The notes beneath the pieces are model-generated. The model had not been told where the DNA came from and ran no database searches. It saw nothing but the letters and a program-made list of their open reading frames with translations. The translations under genes were made by a program, and so were the position numbers. Shown one piece after another: positions 1 to 11,641 of a stretch of 64,000 nt of DNA (position 1 is the first letter of the stretch; each line of letters begins with the position of its first letter). Source of the stretch: Botrytis cinerea B05.10 (Eukaryota > Ascomycota > Leotiomycetes > Helotiales > Sclerotiniaceae); assembly GCF_000143535.2 (NCBI RefSeq), contig NC_037320.1, forward strand, positions 2,294,001 through 2,358,000. Direction: 5' to 3'.

Positions 1-163
1 GTCGAGTGGATCACATCGATTACCGGTATAAGAATTCATAGAGATCTCCCCCACCAGATCTCAATCTTCAATAATACTACCTACTTATATTAAACACCAA
101 TATCATATTCCCAAATTGAACCATTCAACTCCTCAAACAACAATTCTGTTTACATATAGAACG

Positions 164-1276
164 ATGGCAGGAATACAACGAGCTCTTGATGCAGGCGCAG
201 TACCTGCCCATGTCTCCAATGTCTGTCCTCCAGGGACACAAGCGTATTTGCTCGAACTCGGATGGTTAGAATGTGACGAAGGATTTGTAACAAGAGGCGG
301 TAACACATCATTGAAGTCTACAGAAGGAGAGAAGTTCGTGAACAAACGAAGAGAACTACCATTATATGCCATATTAATCGACCACCCTTTCGAAGGTGTA
401 ATACTTTGGGAAACAGGATGTGGGGTGGATTATCCTGAAGTTTGGGGTCCACAAGTAGTCGATATTTTTGCACGAATTAAATATGAACCAAGACATGAAT
501 TGAAAGCAGCAATTGAAGCCACAGGACACAAATTGGAAGATGTCAAAAAAATGTAGGTTGCCTTTGAAAGATGGGCTAAGAAGATATACTTACCGAACAA
601 TAGAATTCTCGGCCACTTGCATTTAGATCACGCAGGTGGATTGGATCAATTCTTAGAGAGAAAAGATGTTGAGATTTGGGTTCACGATAAAGAATTGCGT
701 TCGGCATTTTGGTCTGTTGCGACTGGTGCTGATGTTGGGGTCTACTTAAAACATTATTTGGATGTAAGCCAATGTCTTGTTGTAGTTGATGTTTCGTCAA
801 ATGCTGATTGGAAGAAGTTATCGTTGAATTGGAAGACATTCGATGAGAGAACCGTCGACTTTTGTCAAGGAATTACTCTTCATCATCTTCCTGGTCATAC
901 AGATGGTCTTGTGGGAATGCAATTAAACCTCCGGGAGACCGGAACATTCTTCTTTATCAGTGACCACTGTCACGTCATCGAAAATGTTGGTTGAGCTTCT
1001 CCTTATTCTTGTTAATGTTATAATTTATTGACAATTTGATAGTGGCGAGATGGAGTACCTCAAGGATGGCTAGCACGGTATGAAATGCTTGATACCACTG
1101 AACGAAAAGGGAAGCTAACATGAAGCCACAGTGATCACCCAGCTTGGTTCCAAAGTACCCAGCGATTGAAACGTTTGGAATCTACAACCAGAGGTCGAGT
1201 GATACCAGGGCATGACAAGGAAACATTCCTACAACTTCAAGGTGAGATAAATGATGGAAAAGGCTATTTAGAATAG
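164..1276 (+). CDS. Metallo-beta-lactamase-fold hydrolase, lactonase-like (4 exons)
   Basis: Exons 164-552, 604-985, 1043-1077 and 1132-1276 give a 316-aa protein. All three introns (51, 57 and 54 nt) have GT...AG ends, and each splice restores a conserved stretch. The first joins ...KKI to ILGHLHLDHAGG. A full set of dinuclear metal ligands can be seen: H134, H136, D138 and H139 (HxHxDH), H228 (PGHTDG), D250 (SDHCH) and H296 (PGHD). Family knowledge links this pattern to N-acyl-homoserine-lactone lactonases (AttM/AhlD type) and related cytosolic hydrolases; the substrate here is not known. The frame is open upstream to a TTG at 116, but the first ATG is at 164, so I chose that start. No signal peptide is evident. 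It stands alone on the plus strand, followed by a long non-coding stretch. Confidence 0.85.
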
Positions 1277-3515
1277 TGAATTACAATTTGTATAACCATT
1301 TGGTGAAGTTACATAAGGAATATATGTATATATAATCTCAGAAACCCTTTGTTTTATCCTCCCCAAGCAAGCTTGTGGGATTCTTACTTCCAAAGAGATC
1401 AACAGTCCGAACTGCAGGCCAAAAACTAAAGACTTTGGGTAAATTAAAATATTTCCTAGTAAGCCATTGAAACTGTTTCAAATTTTGAGACAGTTCTGGT
1501 TGTTAATTTAATTCGGACTAATCACTTTATCGAACGGACCCGAATATGGTTAAAATTTTAAACTAAAATCTTGAATCACCTATGGTTAGGCATCTTTACA
1601 TGAGGCAAGGAAGATACACCTCGCAAAACTTGAGCTAGCACTTGCCTCCTCAGAAAAGAAAATACGATGGATTCTGGGACATGCTCTGATGTTGAAAAAC
1701 ACCAGACTTGACCTCTTGAATACTATTACATCAGATGTTGTCTATTCCGAAGAAACTATTATCAGGACTTCCTGATTTATTTTCATCAAAATCAATGAGC
1801 CAGAGAGGACTTGGGTGATATACACCATGTTGATACTCAATGTCCCTTGCAGAGCTACAAAGCAAAGTGAGAAGAGGAAACCTCCCGAAATTACTCACAA
1901 CCATGGATGGAAGGATGAGATCATAGCGAAAGGTTCAATTGTATGATGTTTGGGCAGACACTTTGTTGAAATACGAGATGAGAAAGGTGCAAGTAATGTT
2001 TAAAGCGACTCTTGTGATAAATTCGAGACTGGCAGTGATGATGTGGAGATCTAACAGAAAGACCATAAGAAATGGCCCCAGTGTAAGCCCAAGAAGTAGA
2101 TAGAATTGGGAGATAATTACCTGGTCTCTAGCAAGGTTTCAGGACTGAACCGATTGGAATCAGTATTGGTTCCACGATCATTATTCTGCACTTTTTGTAG
2201 GTGTCTTGGAATTTCGATGATGCAATTTAACTGGAGTCGTTCGCGCTGGTGATGAGAATTGAGTATAACGTGTAAAGGATGATTTCATCTGATCTCTGCA
2301 CACGACAGATTTTTGGACCGTTTCTCCCTACACATCTCAAATCGACCTGCCCCCTATTGCAACATGTGTGACTGATACTTCGTATACTTCTGTATCGTGA
2401 GAACCCAAATTCTTGACGGGACAGAGTAGCTGGAGTGAACCCTTTCGCTGTCGCCGAAATCCACGTCGCCTTCCATGTGACTACGCCCATGACCTACAGT
2501 GGAGAGCAGATGCGAAATGAAGCGAATGTCAATCGAATCTCGTGATACGTCCCGGACGCAAACCGTGGAGACTGGCGACTGGCACACTGGCCTGCATCAG
2601 TCATCTGGGGCAACTGCGCATGGTTTGCGTTGGGGCCGAATCTTGGGTGTAGGGAGGGAGGAGAGGGAAGAGAGGGAAGAGAGAGAAGAGAGGGAAGAGA
2701 GGGAAGAGTGAAAGAAACATGATGATGATGATATTAATGGACCGATAGCATGATAAGAGGAGCATTACTCCAGATCAAGGGGGCTTTGGTGACATACACT
2801 CAGTGTGCATCCAACGCAAAGATCCTACGATTAAACTCGTTGTATCATATGAGGAAAGTCTGAAATGAATTCTTCTCAGATCTTTTCCCGTAACTTGCAC
2901 CGTACTTGGGTATCTTAGACACATACCTGGTGTGCTCTAGGATTTCAGGTACACATGACAAGGAAGGCATAATACTTTGATTTATTAGACTGTAACATCC
3001 TTTCAGCTCAGGCCATTTCACAGCAGAACCTTGCACTGTAAGTCAAACATCGGAAGATAAAAGCCTATTCGGGAAAAAAGAAGAACCAATCAATCGCTTC
3101 TATTTTCATCATTTCCCACAAATCGATAACAATGCACCACTCGAAAAAACCCAAAAATGTTATTTCCCCAGTCCAGCCCAAAATTTGCTTTGATCTTCCA
3201 TACTACGGACAGTAAGTCGTACTAAGCAAAAACCTTGGAAACTTTCTTCTGATCCTTCATCATTCTTCCTCCTCTTACTCCTTTCGACTTCTTACTACTG
3301 CCATCACCTCCTTGGGAGAAAATTTAACTCGCACTTCATTCTACTTCCTACTAGAATAAATCGTATCAATAGCAAATGCATATCGAAAGAAATTACATCG
3401 AAATCTTTACATTCCACTGCCAGAGCCTGATGCGACCATCCAAGAATCACCAAAAGTTACATCGAAATTATCGTTCCCAAATTCGAGCTGACGCTGAACG
3501 TCGCCGTGGTGCACC
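1277..3515. other. Intergenic region and kinase 5' leader
   Basis: No coding frame here is supported by codon bias, splice-joined conservation or family motifs. The stretch holds a purine microsatellite near 2651-2709 and a short GAT run at 2726-2738. The last ~450 bases (about 3070-3515) are CT-rich (for example around 3250-3320), as is common for fungal 5' leaders, and probably form the promoter and leader of the kinase. Confidence 0.5.
2651..2709. repeat. Purine hexanucleotide-like microsatellite
   Basis: Imperfect tandem GAGGGAAGA/GAGAAGA units make an all-purine strand of about 59 bases. Reading it in frame gives an EER-repeat ORF, which is an artefact of the repeat. Confidence 0.85.
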
Positions 3516-5042
3516 ATGAATCAATCGCAGGCACAACAGAAACCAGCCGTAACGACAATTCGAGGCTTTCAAACTCCTGCAGTTTCGGGCGATGAAGATT
3601 CTGATTATGGCTGCAGCACTCCTGCGCGATACAAGTCCAAGATCGGTGATGTTGTCAGCGCAAATTGCAGCCCTTCATTGAAGCCGTTCAAATCCCCAGG
3701 AATTGGCGGCATTAGCAGATTAAAGCTACAACTCGATACTCTTAACCTGGAGAATGAATCCAGAACAAATTCTATAGTGCGCAGCCAACCTCAATCGCAA
3801 CCACAGAGCAGTACGGCAACGACGTCCGATGACTTGAGCGACGACGAAAGATCCGATAGCACGACATATGAGATTCCTTTGGAACATGATTTTGTTAGTG
3901 AAAGTGTGCGGGCACAACCGATGTTCGGTGCAATTGAAGGAGGATTGATCCAGGATACTATTGCGAGAAAGATGGCTGCAGACGACTTTGAACCCTTACG
4001 ATGTTTAGGCAAGGGAACATTCGGGACTGTCATTTTGGTCAAGCAACGTACAACCGGGACATTATTCGCTCAAAAACAATTCAAGAAAGCATCCTTGACC
4101 GTCCATAAGAGATTGGTGGAGCAGACAAAGACGGAGAGAAGCATTCTCGAAAGTGTAAATCGACATCCCTTCGTCGTAAAATTATTCTATGCCTTCCAGG
4201 ACCACGAAAAATTATACTTGATCTTGGAATACGCACAAGGCGGAGAATTATTCACCCACCTTGCACAGGAACGTATGTTTTCCGAAGAAGTCGCATCATT
4301 TTACATGGCGGAGATGGTATTGGCTCTGGAGCATCTTCATCGCAATCTTGGAGTTGTCTATCGCGATCTCAAACCGGAAAACTGTCTATTGGATGCCGAA
4401 GGTCACTTACTCCTCACCGATTTCGGACTAAGCAAAGTAGCTGTGGACGAAAATGATAAATGCGACTCTTTGTTAGGTACTGTTGAATACATGGCACCTG
4501 AGATCATCCTTGGACAAAAGTATGGAATGGCCGTGGATTGGTGGTCTTTTGGTGCTCTTGGGTTCGACTTATTGACTGGCAGCCCGCCATTTCAAGGTCA
4601 AAACAACAAAGTAATTCAGGATCGAATCACGAAGCAAAAGCTTGCCATGCCTTACTTTTTAGGACCCGATGCGAAAGATTTGTTGACTCGCCTTCTCCGT
4701 AAGGAACCAAACAAAAGACTCGGAGCTCATATGCCCAAGGACATGGCCGTTATCAAGAAACATCGATTCTTTCGTCGCATAGATTGGCAGAAGCTTGCAA
4801 AGAGAGAAGTCGGTGCACCAATCCAACCATTCATAACAGATCCAGAACTCGCGGAGAACTTTGCAGAAGATTTCACGGAGCTCTCTTTGAGTCCTGTAGT
4901 TACTAGTCAAAATGGTGTACCATGGAGCGCCACTTCTGCCAATGAGAATAACCCCTTTGGTGGATTCAGCTATGTTGCAAGTCAGAGTTTATTGGATTCA
5001 AATGGATTTTTGGAGATGCATCAAAACAAAGTGATTGTTTAA
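3516..5042 (+). CDS. AGC-family serine/threonine protein kinase (S6K/Psk1-like)
   Basis: Single-exon, 508 aa, ATG in a good context (CACCATGA). Residues 1-155 are Ser/Gln-rich and likely disordered. The kinase domain spans about 158-418: glycine loop GKGTFGTV (165-172), ATP lysine K187, catalytic YRDLKPEN (282-289, D284), DFG (302-304) and APE (327-329). An AGC C-tail follows, with a turn-motif-like SLSPV near 457-461 and a hydrophobic motif FGGFSY (481-486). The T-loop position is Ser318 in DSLLGT, where AGC kinases usually have Thr in TFCGT. The layout fits kinases activated by PDK1 and TORC1/2, such as fission yeast Psk1 and other S6K/Sch9 relatives. The specific orthologue is inferred, not proven. 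It probably acts in the cytosol in nutrient/TOR signalling. Confidence 0.9.
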   Translation: MNQSQAQQKPAVTTIRGFQTPAVSGDEDSDYGCSTPARYKSKIGDVVSANCSPSLKPFKSPGIGGISRLKLQLDTLNLENESRTNSIVRSQPQSQPQSSTATTSDDLSDDERSDSTTYEIPLEHDFVSESVRAQPMFGAIEGGLIQDTIARKMAADDFEPLRCLGKGTFGTVILVKQRTTGTLFAQKQFKKASLTVHKRLVEQTKTERSILESVNRHPFVVKLFYAFQDHEKLYLILEYAQGGELFTHLAQERMFSEEVASFYMAEMVLALEHLHRNLGVVYRDLKPENCLLDAEGHLLLTDFGLSKVAVDENDKCDSLLGTVEYMAPEIILGQKYGMAVDWWSFGALGFDLLTGSPPFQGQNNKVIQDRITKQKLAMPYFLGPDAKDLLTRLLRKEPNKRLGAHMPKDMAVIKKHRFFRRIDWQKLAKREVGAPIQPFITDPELAENFAEDFTELSLSPVVTSQNGVPWSATSANENNPFGGFSYVASQSLLDSNGFLEMHQNKVIV

Positions 5043-5889
5043 ATCTGATTTCTTCGGAAGGAGGGGGGTCGTTTTTTAGACTGCAGTGACGAATCTTTAA
5101 CAAGTATGGTGTTTCTACACGAGGAGTTGCCTTGGGACCATTCAGAGATACAGCGCATACATTGGTTATTCTGTAATCTGGAGCTATAGACTAGATGCTG
5201 GTCTCTTTGGTAGATCATATATATGTCTTTCTGGCGTCTCCTTTTTCAAAGATAGATGATTAGGAAACGAGGAAAAGTTTGTGGCGATTACAGGCGGCGA
5301 TTATGGATTTAATGGTGGGTGGTAATGATTGGGAATTTCACAGAACGGGCCAGTTCATAGATTGTTATTAGGGTAGGCAATGGTTACTTGGAAATGATTA
5401 AGCAAAGTTTACGACCATTGTCTAACCGTCATATTTTGAACGATTATCTTATTGTCATGATTAAAATGTCGTTGACGCTCATTCATGTAAATGTCAATTG
5501 CCATGCCGTCTAAAAGCAGCCACCAGCACTCACACCCGTATATCTCTAGTAATCCTCTTTCTCTTCTTGTCCGAACCACAGTAATCGACATCGAATCTCA
5601 AAATTATTAAAATGTAAATACTGATTAGTCTTTATAGCACCTAGAAATATAATAAGTATAGCTTATATAATGTTTAAAACGGCATTTTGCCGTCTTAAGG
5701 TTCCGATTGTAATCTTCAATCACGTCATTACTTCCTGGATGTCCAACACATAAACACTTTGACAAATAAGTTTACCCCAACTCTCAAACTCTCACATCAA
5801 TTTTACAACAACTTTACAACACAACACGTCAAGAGAAAACCTTGTGTCTAACCTACCTTGTAACTACCACCTTCATAAATAATCAAGTC
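5043..5889. other. Intergenic region
   Basis: 3' flank of the kinase and 5' flank of the next plus-strand gene. I see no supported gene. A minus-strand frame around 5409-5591 has no recognisable features. Confidence 0.5.
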
Positions 5890-6898
5890 ATGGTGAGTGC
5901 TCAGTAAAATACTACAACTTATCTCTAATTCCTCTAATTTATCTCAGGGAGGAGGAGCTAATTTACCTCCCCAGTCAAACGACTCAAAATCAGCTGTCGA
6001 ACTTCTCATTCTCGGAGCGGGATGGACTTCAACTTTCCTCATCCCCCTTCTTCAACAGAAAGGAATTAAGTACGCCGCTACTACTACTACTGGTCGTGAT
6101 GGGACTTGTAAATTTCGATTCAATCCAGAAGATGACACTGATACCCAAAAACAAATGCTTGACCTTCCAGCGGCTCAAAGTATATTGATTACGTTCCCTC
6201 TAAAAGGAAAGGGACAAGCAAAATCTCTTGTGAAATTTTATCACGATACACACTCTTTGGAAGCCTTCGAAAATTATACATCGCCTTCATTTCAATTTAT
6301 TCAATTGGGGAGCTCAGGAATTTTCACTATCCCAGGTCAAGATACATGGGTCACACGTCATTCATTGTATGATACTGCTGATGATCGAGCTATCGCTGAA
6401 GACGAACTTCTCGGATTGGGTGGATGTGTCCTGAATTTGAGTGGATTATGGGGTGGCGAAAGAAACCCAAAGTATTGGATTGAACGAGTAGCTGCTTCAA
6501 AAGTGATGCTGAGTGGTAAAAAAAGTTTACATATGGTACACGGTCTTGATGTGTCGAGAGGGGTGGTAGGAGTGATTGGAAATTGGGAAAAGGCAAGAGG
6601 CCAAAGATTCGTGAGTATGTCGTGAAACTAAATGATTCTTTACTAAATTTGCCATTAGATATTGACTGATTTGATGGTTTATGATTGGTGGTCATTAATC
6701 TTGGGCTATGCAGGTGAATTAGATGCTGAAAATGGAGACGGAAAGATGGAGGGTAGACAAATAAAATGGATTGGTGAGCTAATGAAGGAACATGATGTCA
6801 AAGCTTTACCAAGGTCAATGGATGACTTGGGAAGGTGTTATGACTCTAGGGAGTTCTGGGAAACTTTTGATGTGATGCCTGTGAGATCGAGGATATGA
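5890..6898 (+). CDS. Rossmann-fold NAD(P)-binding protein (3 exons)
   Basis: Exon 1 is only the ATG (5890-5892). It is followed by a GTGAGT...CTCAG intron (55 nt), exon 2 (5948-6610), a second GTGAGT...TTAG intron (48 nt) and exon 3 (6659-6898), giving 301 aa. The splices hold frame and remove the in-frame stops. A beta-strand plus glycine motif LLILGAGWTS at about 20-29 and the later NLSGLWGGERNP stretch (near 180) suit an extended or atypical SDR/YeeZ-like NAD(P)-binding fold. Residue-level catalytic evidence is lacking: no clear YxxxK is visible. A 3-nt first exon is unusual; translation might instead start inside exon 2, but no in-frame ATG lies near its 5' end. Function is inferred only at fold level. 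Confidence 0.75.
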
Positions 6899-7724
6899 TT
6901 CGGATAGTAGCTGGAATGAAGACGTTTGGTATCTTGCTAGCATCCACAATACATACAAAAGCATACCCCATCGCCATTCAAACTGTGAATGTAGAGCGAG
7001 ACAGGCACGGAAGGAAATCTTATCGATCTCGATAAATTATTCGTTATGGAAAGCCTTGCAAAGTTGCAAGGAAATGATAGAATAAAAGGAGTCTTAATAA
7101 TGACAGAATTTGTCATTTTCTAATCATGCTTGATTCATTTGTTATTTCAAAAAAACACAGAGTGTTTGGGCTGTTTGACTGGAGTATTGAGAACATGATA
7201 ATCACAAATGGCTAAGACAAGTAGGCCACTTGCATTGCATACAGAAATAATGATATTGACTGGATTGAAGTTACATCTTTTGAATTCTACAAAACAAGGC
7301 CTAGTCAAGAAACATGAAGATATTATCATACATGAACGTAGATATAGGGACTAGTAGAGAATATACTCACCTTTTGAACATATTTTAGTCACATTGAAAT
7401 CACATTGGAGCTGTTGATGAAACGTTTTTTTTTTACTCTTTTTTTTTTTAAAAAAAAAACAAAGGAGTGTGGTATTTAACTGTTTTTGTTCTTGGTAAAG
7501 AGATAGATCTAACAAGGAAATTTATACTAAGTATTCATAGAGAGACAAAGGAGACAAAGGAACTGAAACCCAATCTCAGAAATATAACAGAAGTAAGAGA
7601 GGCCTATACCCTGACAAAGGAAATCATAAAGGAGTGTGGTTAGCGAGACTTAGCTCAGTCTGTTCTTTTTTATTTTATCTCTTTTCTTTCTCTCTCCTCA
7701 CTTCCTCAAACCTTCTCCTCAAGC
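6899..7724. other. Convergent intergenic region
   Basis: This lies between the plus-strand Rossmann gene and a minus-strand gene. It holds a poly-T/poly-A stretch at about 7425-7461 that could form a hairpin. A short motif, AAAGGAGTGTGGT, is present twice (about 7462 and 7628), and GAGACAAAG units recur near 7541-7560. No gene seen. Confidence 0.5.
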
Positions 7725-8174
7725 TCAGCTTTCAAACTTCTTCATCAAACTCTTTACCTTTTCTCCGATCTTCCTGCCCACGATCTTGACTGTGCTTGCT
7801 CGGGCCAGTAGAGGAGGCTGGGGTGGAGTTTGACGTGATTGAGGTTGGAGTGTGGCTGCTCGGGATGGTTGAGCGGTCGGATTGTTTGAACGAATCTTTT
7901 CTCTTCCCTTTCTGTCCAAGGAGACGCGGCGTCTGTTGTATGCACAAAGTTGTTTGGGTTCGAAAGATTGTTCGATGACCAAATCGAAGGCCAAACAATT
8001 ACAGCATTTTCTCTCCACTCGGATGATAGGTTCTCGGAAGTAATTTGGGCATTCCAGAGGCTTGAAGTCCTTTTTCTTGCTTCGTGATTCGGCTTTAAGT
8101 TGATCGGCACACTTACGGAATGTGGTTTTTGGTTCACAGCCGCAAGTGTGATTGACGGCTGAGTGTCGACACAT
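7725..8174 (-). CDS. Small Cys-rich basic hypothetical protein
   Basis: Single-exon, 149 aa, ATG start at 8174. The N-terminal half has about eight cysteines (CRH, CGCEP, RKCADQL, LECPNYF, KCCNC, LCAYN), suggesting metal binding, though the spacing matches no named finger I know. The C-terminal third is Pro/Gln-rich, then basic (VGRKIGEKVKSLMKKF). No signal peptide. I do not recognise the family. The clean reading frame, Cys clusters and a terminus independent of neighbours argue for a real gene; two overlapping frames on the same strand look like shadows. Confidence 0.6.
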   Translation of the reverse strand: MCRHSAVNHTCGCEPKTTFRKCADQLKAESRSKKKDFKPLECPNYFREPIIRVERKCCNCLAFDLVIEQSFEPKQLCAYNRRRVSLDRKGREKIRSNNPTAQPSRAATLQPQSRQTPPQPPLLARASTVKIVGRKIGEKVKSLMKKFES

Positions 8175-8755
8175 ATCGATGGATGTCCTTTTGGGTGACC
8201 AGTAAATCTAATGTGGTGTTATCAAGGTGCGATAATAGAATCTTAGATGGAATGACACTGAGGAAAAGATAGATAAGTAAGGACAAAATGATTGACTTAT
8301 ATATTCGAAAATTGGAACTTGTTCAACTCCTGATTGAACATTATTTTGATGTTGTTCAAAGATTATTTCACGCTTAATTGTATTTTCACAGAAACGTATG
8401 ACATAAGTTTAAGTTCGTTATCTTAACAGATAGTAAAAAATGAAAGACCATTTAGACAATTGTTTCTAGTTTAATAATAGTATAAGTATTGTTCGATTGT
8501 TGTAGTTACTTGAGAAGGATCTCTTTATATTAATTTTCAATAATAGTCTTCTGACTTTAAAAATAGAATCATAATATCTTTTTATTTCATAATAGGAAAT
8601 AAAATGTTTCACTATGAGATGGTTCTAGTTTCCAAAACACATGCATGGCTCAGAGCAAGTGAAGAATTTAAGTCAAGAGCAATTCGGCACAATAAACAAA
8701 AGCAAAGTATAATATATTGATATTCTGTGCTCGCAAATAAACTGCAACCCTTCTA
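8175..8755. other. Intergenic region
   Basis: AT-biased spacer between two minus-strand genes; it should hold the promoter of the Cys-rich gene. No coding or repeat structure found. Confidence 0.5.
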
Positions 8756-9808
8756 TCACAAGAAACGTAGCACATCAGGTCGGCCCAAGCGCTCGAACTC
8801 TTGATCAGTTTCTTCCCAAATGCGCTCACGGTCTTGATCCCATGCTAGTTGTTGAAAGTTACTAGGCCAACCGTAGGTTCCTTCAAGAGTATGTTTGATC
8901 TTACGCCGCTAGATAGACTGTCAGTACTTTTGATATGCTTTATTGTAAAAACATTGCCAAATCAAATGCACATTAAAACTCTGCTTACCATCCATTCATA
9001 TTCAAAATCCAGATAGCCGAGGGCGTATTTCTGGATTCCAGGAGGAATTGTATCGAGAGACTTGATCTTTTGTAAATGAACACGAAGCCAGGTTGGAGCA
9101 TGCCGAGGCCAGTAGTTTCGATAGTGGTAAGGATCCTGAGGCCTTTCTAAGATAGCCGAAGGTGGGTTCATAGCCTCCGTACCTTGGGAGAGGGACACTA
9201 CTCTAATCGTATCTATGCAACAGATGTTAGAAATTCAAGCCGGTAGGATGGGAAAATTTGAACTATGACCTACTTTCGTTTGTGTCAAGTATGATAGCAC
9301 TAGACTCACTATCTCCAATAGCTAGCTGCACTTCGTCAGGTAGTATATAGTCCCGGGCTGAGTCTGGGCGTGGCGGGGCTTCACGGCTGTTTTTTAGGCC
9401 AGAGCTAGTTGTAACATCTATTAGAGAACTAGATTCAAATAGATTTATCTGATTGATGTGATTTGGTCCGGGAACTGGTAGAAGGCGTATCAAAGATTTT
9501 GCCGTCTCAGAAATGCCGAGTAAGTTGCATAACGATTCGTCGAGATAGTGTCCATCTGCTGGTGCCCAAACTACCTCATTTTCCGAGACTCCTGAAAGTC
9601 GGACATAGTCCTGGACAATTTCATGAATCAGAATTACAATTTCATCCTCCTGATATGCAGTTCGGAGGTTGTAGAGAGGTAGCCAAGTAGTTGATGGAGA
9701 GCTGCCGTCAGGTATGGTTACAACATTCGTATTAAAACTTCGCCCTTGTGACAGGGTTTGATTAAAAGGTGATGTGCCACCGTACGGAGACCAAGGAAAT
9801 GTCATCAT
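8756..9808 (-). CDS. Hypothetical protein, 303 aa (3 exons)
   Basis: On the minus strand, exon 1 is 9808-9274, exon 2 is 9212-8989 and exon 3 is 8908-8756, together 912 nt. Both introns have GTAGGT/GTAAGC donors and TAG acceptors, and frame is kept through both. Residues 1-178 are polar and low in known motifs. The C-terminal ~125 residues are Trp/Tyr/Arg-rich (e.g. YHYRNYWPRHAPTWLRVHL, GYLDFEYEWM, RRKIKHTLEGTYGWP), which suggests a folded conserved region. I do not recognise the family. The start lies only 50 bp from a MITE at 9859-10271, so the promoter may have been moved or replaced. Confidence 0.65.
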
Positions 9809-9858
9809 ATGGTTAGTGCTCGAAAATTGTGATTGAAGAAGATAAATTTACGTTTGTA

Positions 9859-10271
9859 TACAGAGGTTGGATGGGTAAGTGATGTAAACCCTACTTTTAC
9901 TAAAATCTTACTGTTTTTATATATTTTATTGCTGCTTTAAGCGATTTGAATAGATATTGAGCTGTTCTCCCCCAAAATTTCGAAATTTAAAACTTTCGAT
10001 TACTTTTTCAATTAAAATATTAACTTAATGATTTTATAGCTTTTGAAGTTTTGAAAGCTTTTAATAGGCTATAAATGCACTTTAAATAAAAGTCCAAATT
10101 CGAATTCTAATCAAAACTAATGATTTTGAATGAAATATAACTTTTACATTACTTCCACTATTTAGAATTCACTATATAAATTTTCAATCAATATACTAAA
10201 GTTTTAAATATAGATAAAAGCACAATCGGGTTTTGATGGGTTTTATATTACTTACCCATCCAACCTTTGTA
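9859..10271. mobile_element. MITE with TA target duplication
   Basis: Terminal inverted repeats of about 36 bp run inward from TACAGAGGTTGGATGGGTAA (9859) and its complement ending at 10271. A TA dinucleotide flanks both ends (9857-9858 and 10272-10273). The interior is AT-rich with no ORF. The size (413 bp), TIRs and TA duplication fit a non-autonomous Tc1/mariner (Fot1-like) element. TIR differences are of the C-to-T/G-to-A kind, as RIP would give. It sits between the 303-aa gene and the terpene cyclase. Confidence 0.85.
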
Positions 10272-10440
10272 TATTGGATTGAGAAGTACAGTCTCGTAAT
10301 TCAGAGCAAATAAGAATCGCAATTAAAGAAACGAAGACTGATGGATTCCGGATTATTTTAACGAATGCCATTTGAATCAAAACGCTAGTCGAAATGGGGT
10401 AACCATCATCCGTCTCTTGAAGCTCTTTGACCTCAATGAT

Positions 10441-11459
10441 CTAAGACTTAGTCTCCATTGATATATCAATCTATGTGAAAGTTCAACATATGCAAAACAG
10501 TAAACTAGAAGGGTTCGAATTACCTGTAGAAACGGCGCAAGCTTGTAACGACCAGTGACCAAATGCCATTGGAAATATCCAACCAGGAAGTAGTCGACTG
10601 ACTTTAATATTTCAGCATCATCCGAGCAGATTTCTCTACATCGTTCCATACATCCAATAGTTTCGTCTAGAAGGTGCTGTAAGCCTTTGTGGCTATTCTC
10701 AGATCGAATGTGAGAGTTTATCTCTTCGTATGTCACCTCGTCCCCTATTACCCTCTCTTTATACCAACTACAGAGATCGTTGACAAATGACATGTATCGC
10801 TCCAGTTCACACTCAATTTGCTTCTTTAAGACCAAGTCTGAGTGATTACGGAGAACCATAGTTGTATGAGGTGCTGCACTGGTAGCAAGTTGCTTCCAGT
10901 ACCAGGGGAAATGAACCGAGGACTTAGAGAGTGTGTGAACACGACCGTGAAGCAAATGCTCAATTCGCGTCATCAGAATGAAGTCGATAAGCCCTTTCAG
11001 AAAATACCAATACTCTTCGTCAGAGAAATTTTTCTTCATCTTATCAAGATGAGAACGGAAGCTGGCCATGAACGGTGTTGGGGCAGTCTCCATCGTAACT
11101 AGAGATGTGTAGTCCGACACCTGAGGTTCCTCGTCATCCACAAGGAATGTGTATATGAAATAGATAGTGTACAAAACTTCAAGCTCTCTCGGAAGACGAG
11201 GAGAGAACCACATTCGCGGTGCTGCACATGAAAAGAAAACGATGGCTTCGAATCTTTTTCGCCGTTGATTGATCCATGGCTGTTCATAGAAATGCTGCCT
11301 GACAGTTGATTCGAAAGATACGCAATCGTCATCACGCGTGAGGATACCGTCTCTTTCTTGCAATACTGCCTCGTAGGTCTGAGGAGAGCATGTCCTTTTA
11401 ACTTTGAAAAATAACTCTTTGAGCAAAGGTGAAAATGTCGATTGAACAAATGACTCCAT
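10441..11459 (-). CDS. Sesquiterpene cyclase, trichodiene/longiborneol synthase-type
   Basis: Exon 1 is 11459-10524 and a short exon 2 is 10470-10441, giving 321 aa. The intron (10471-10523, 53 nt) has a GTAATT donor and CATAG acceptor. Without splicing the frame runs to 10377 (360 aa) with an unlike, basic tail, so I prefer the spliced form. Class I metal-binding motifs are present: Asp-rich DDEE at 108-111, NSE motif NDLCSWYKE at 227-235, and an RY pair at 304-305. These positions and the all-helical character match the TRI5/CLM1 family, which ionises farnesyl diphosphate with Mg2+ and cyclises it. The exact product cannot be read from sequence. A P450 gene is divergently transcribed about 0.8 kb away, a typical terpene tailoring partner. 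Confidence 0.88.
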
Positions 11460-11641
11460 GGTGGAAATGTTACAAGATTGTAGTCAATATAATAGAGACT
11501 ATATAGATGCACAGTACTAACCTACATCCAGTACTCGAGAGATTTTTCAATAACATAAGACCTCAACGTTGATCATAATTTCAATAATGCAGTTTATCAA
11601 GAAGTTGAGAATCTAAGCAAGTCGTGCATATCACTGAGTCA

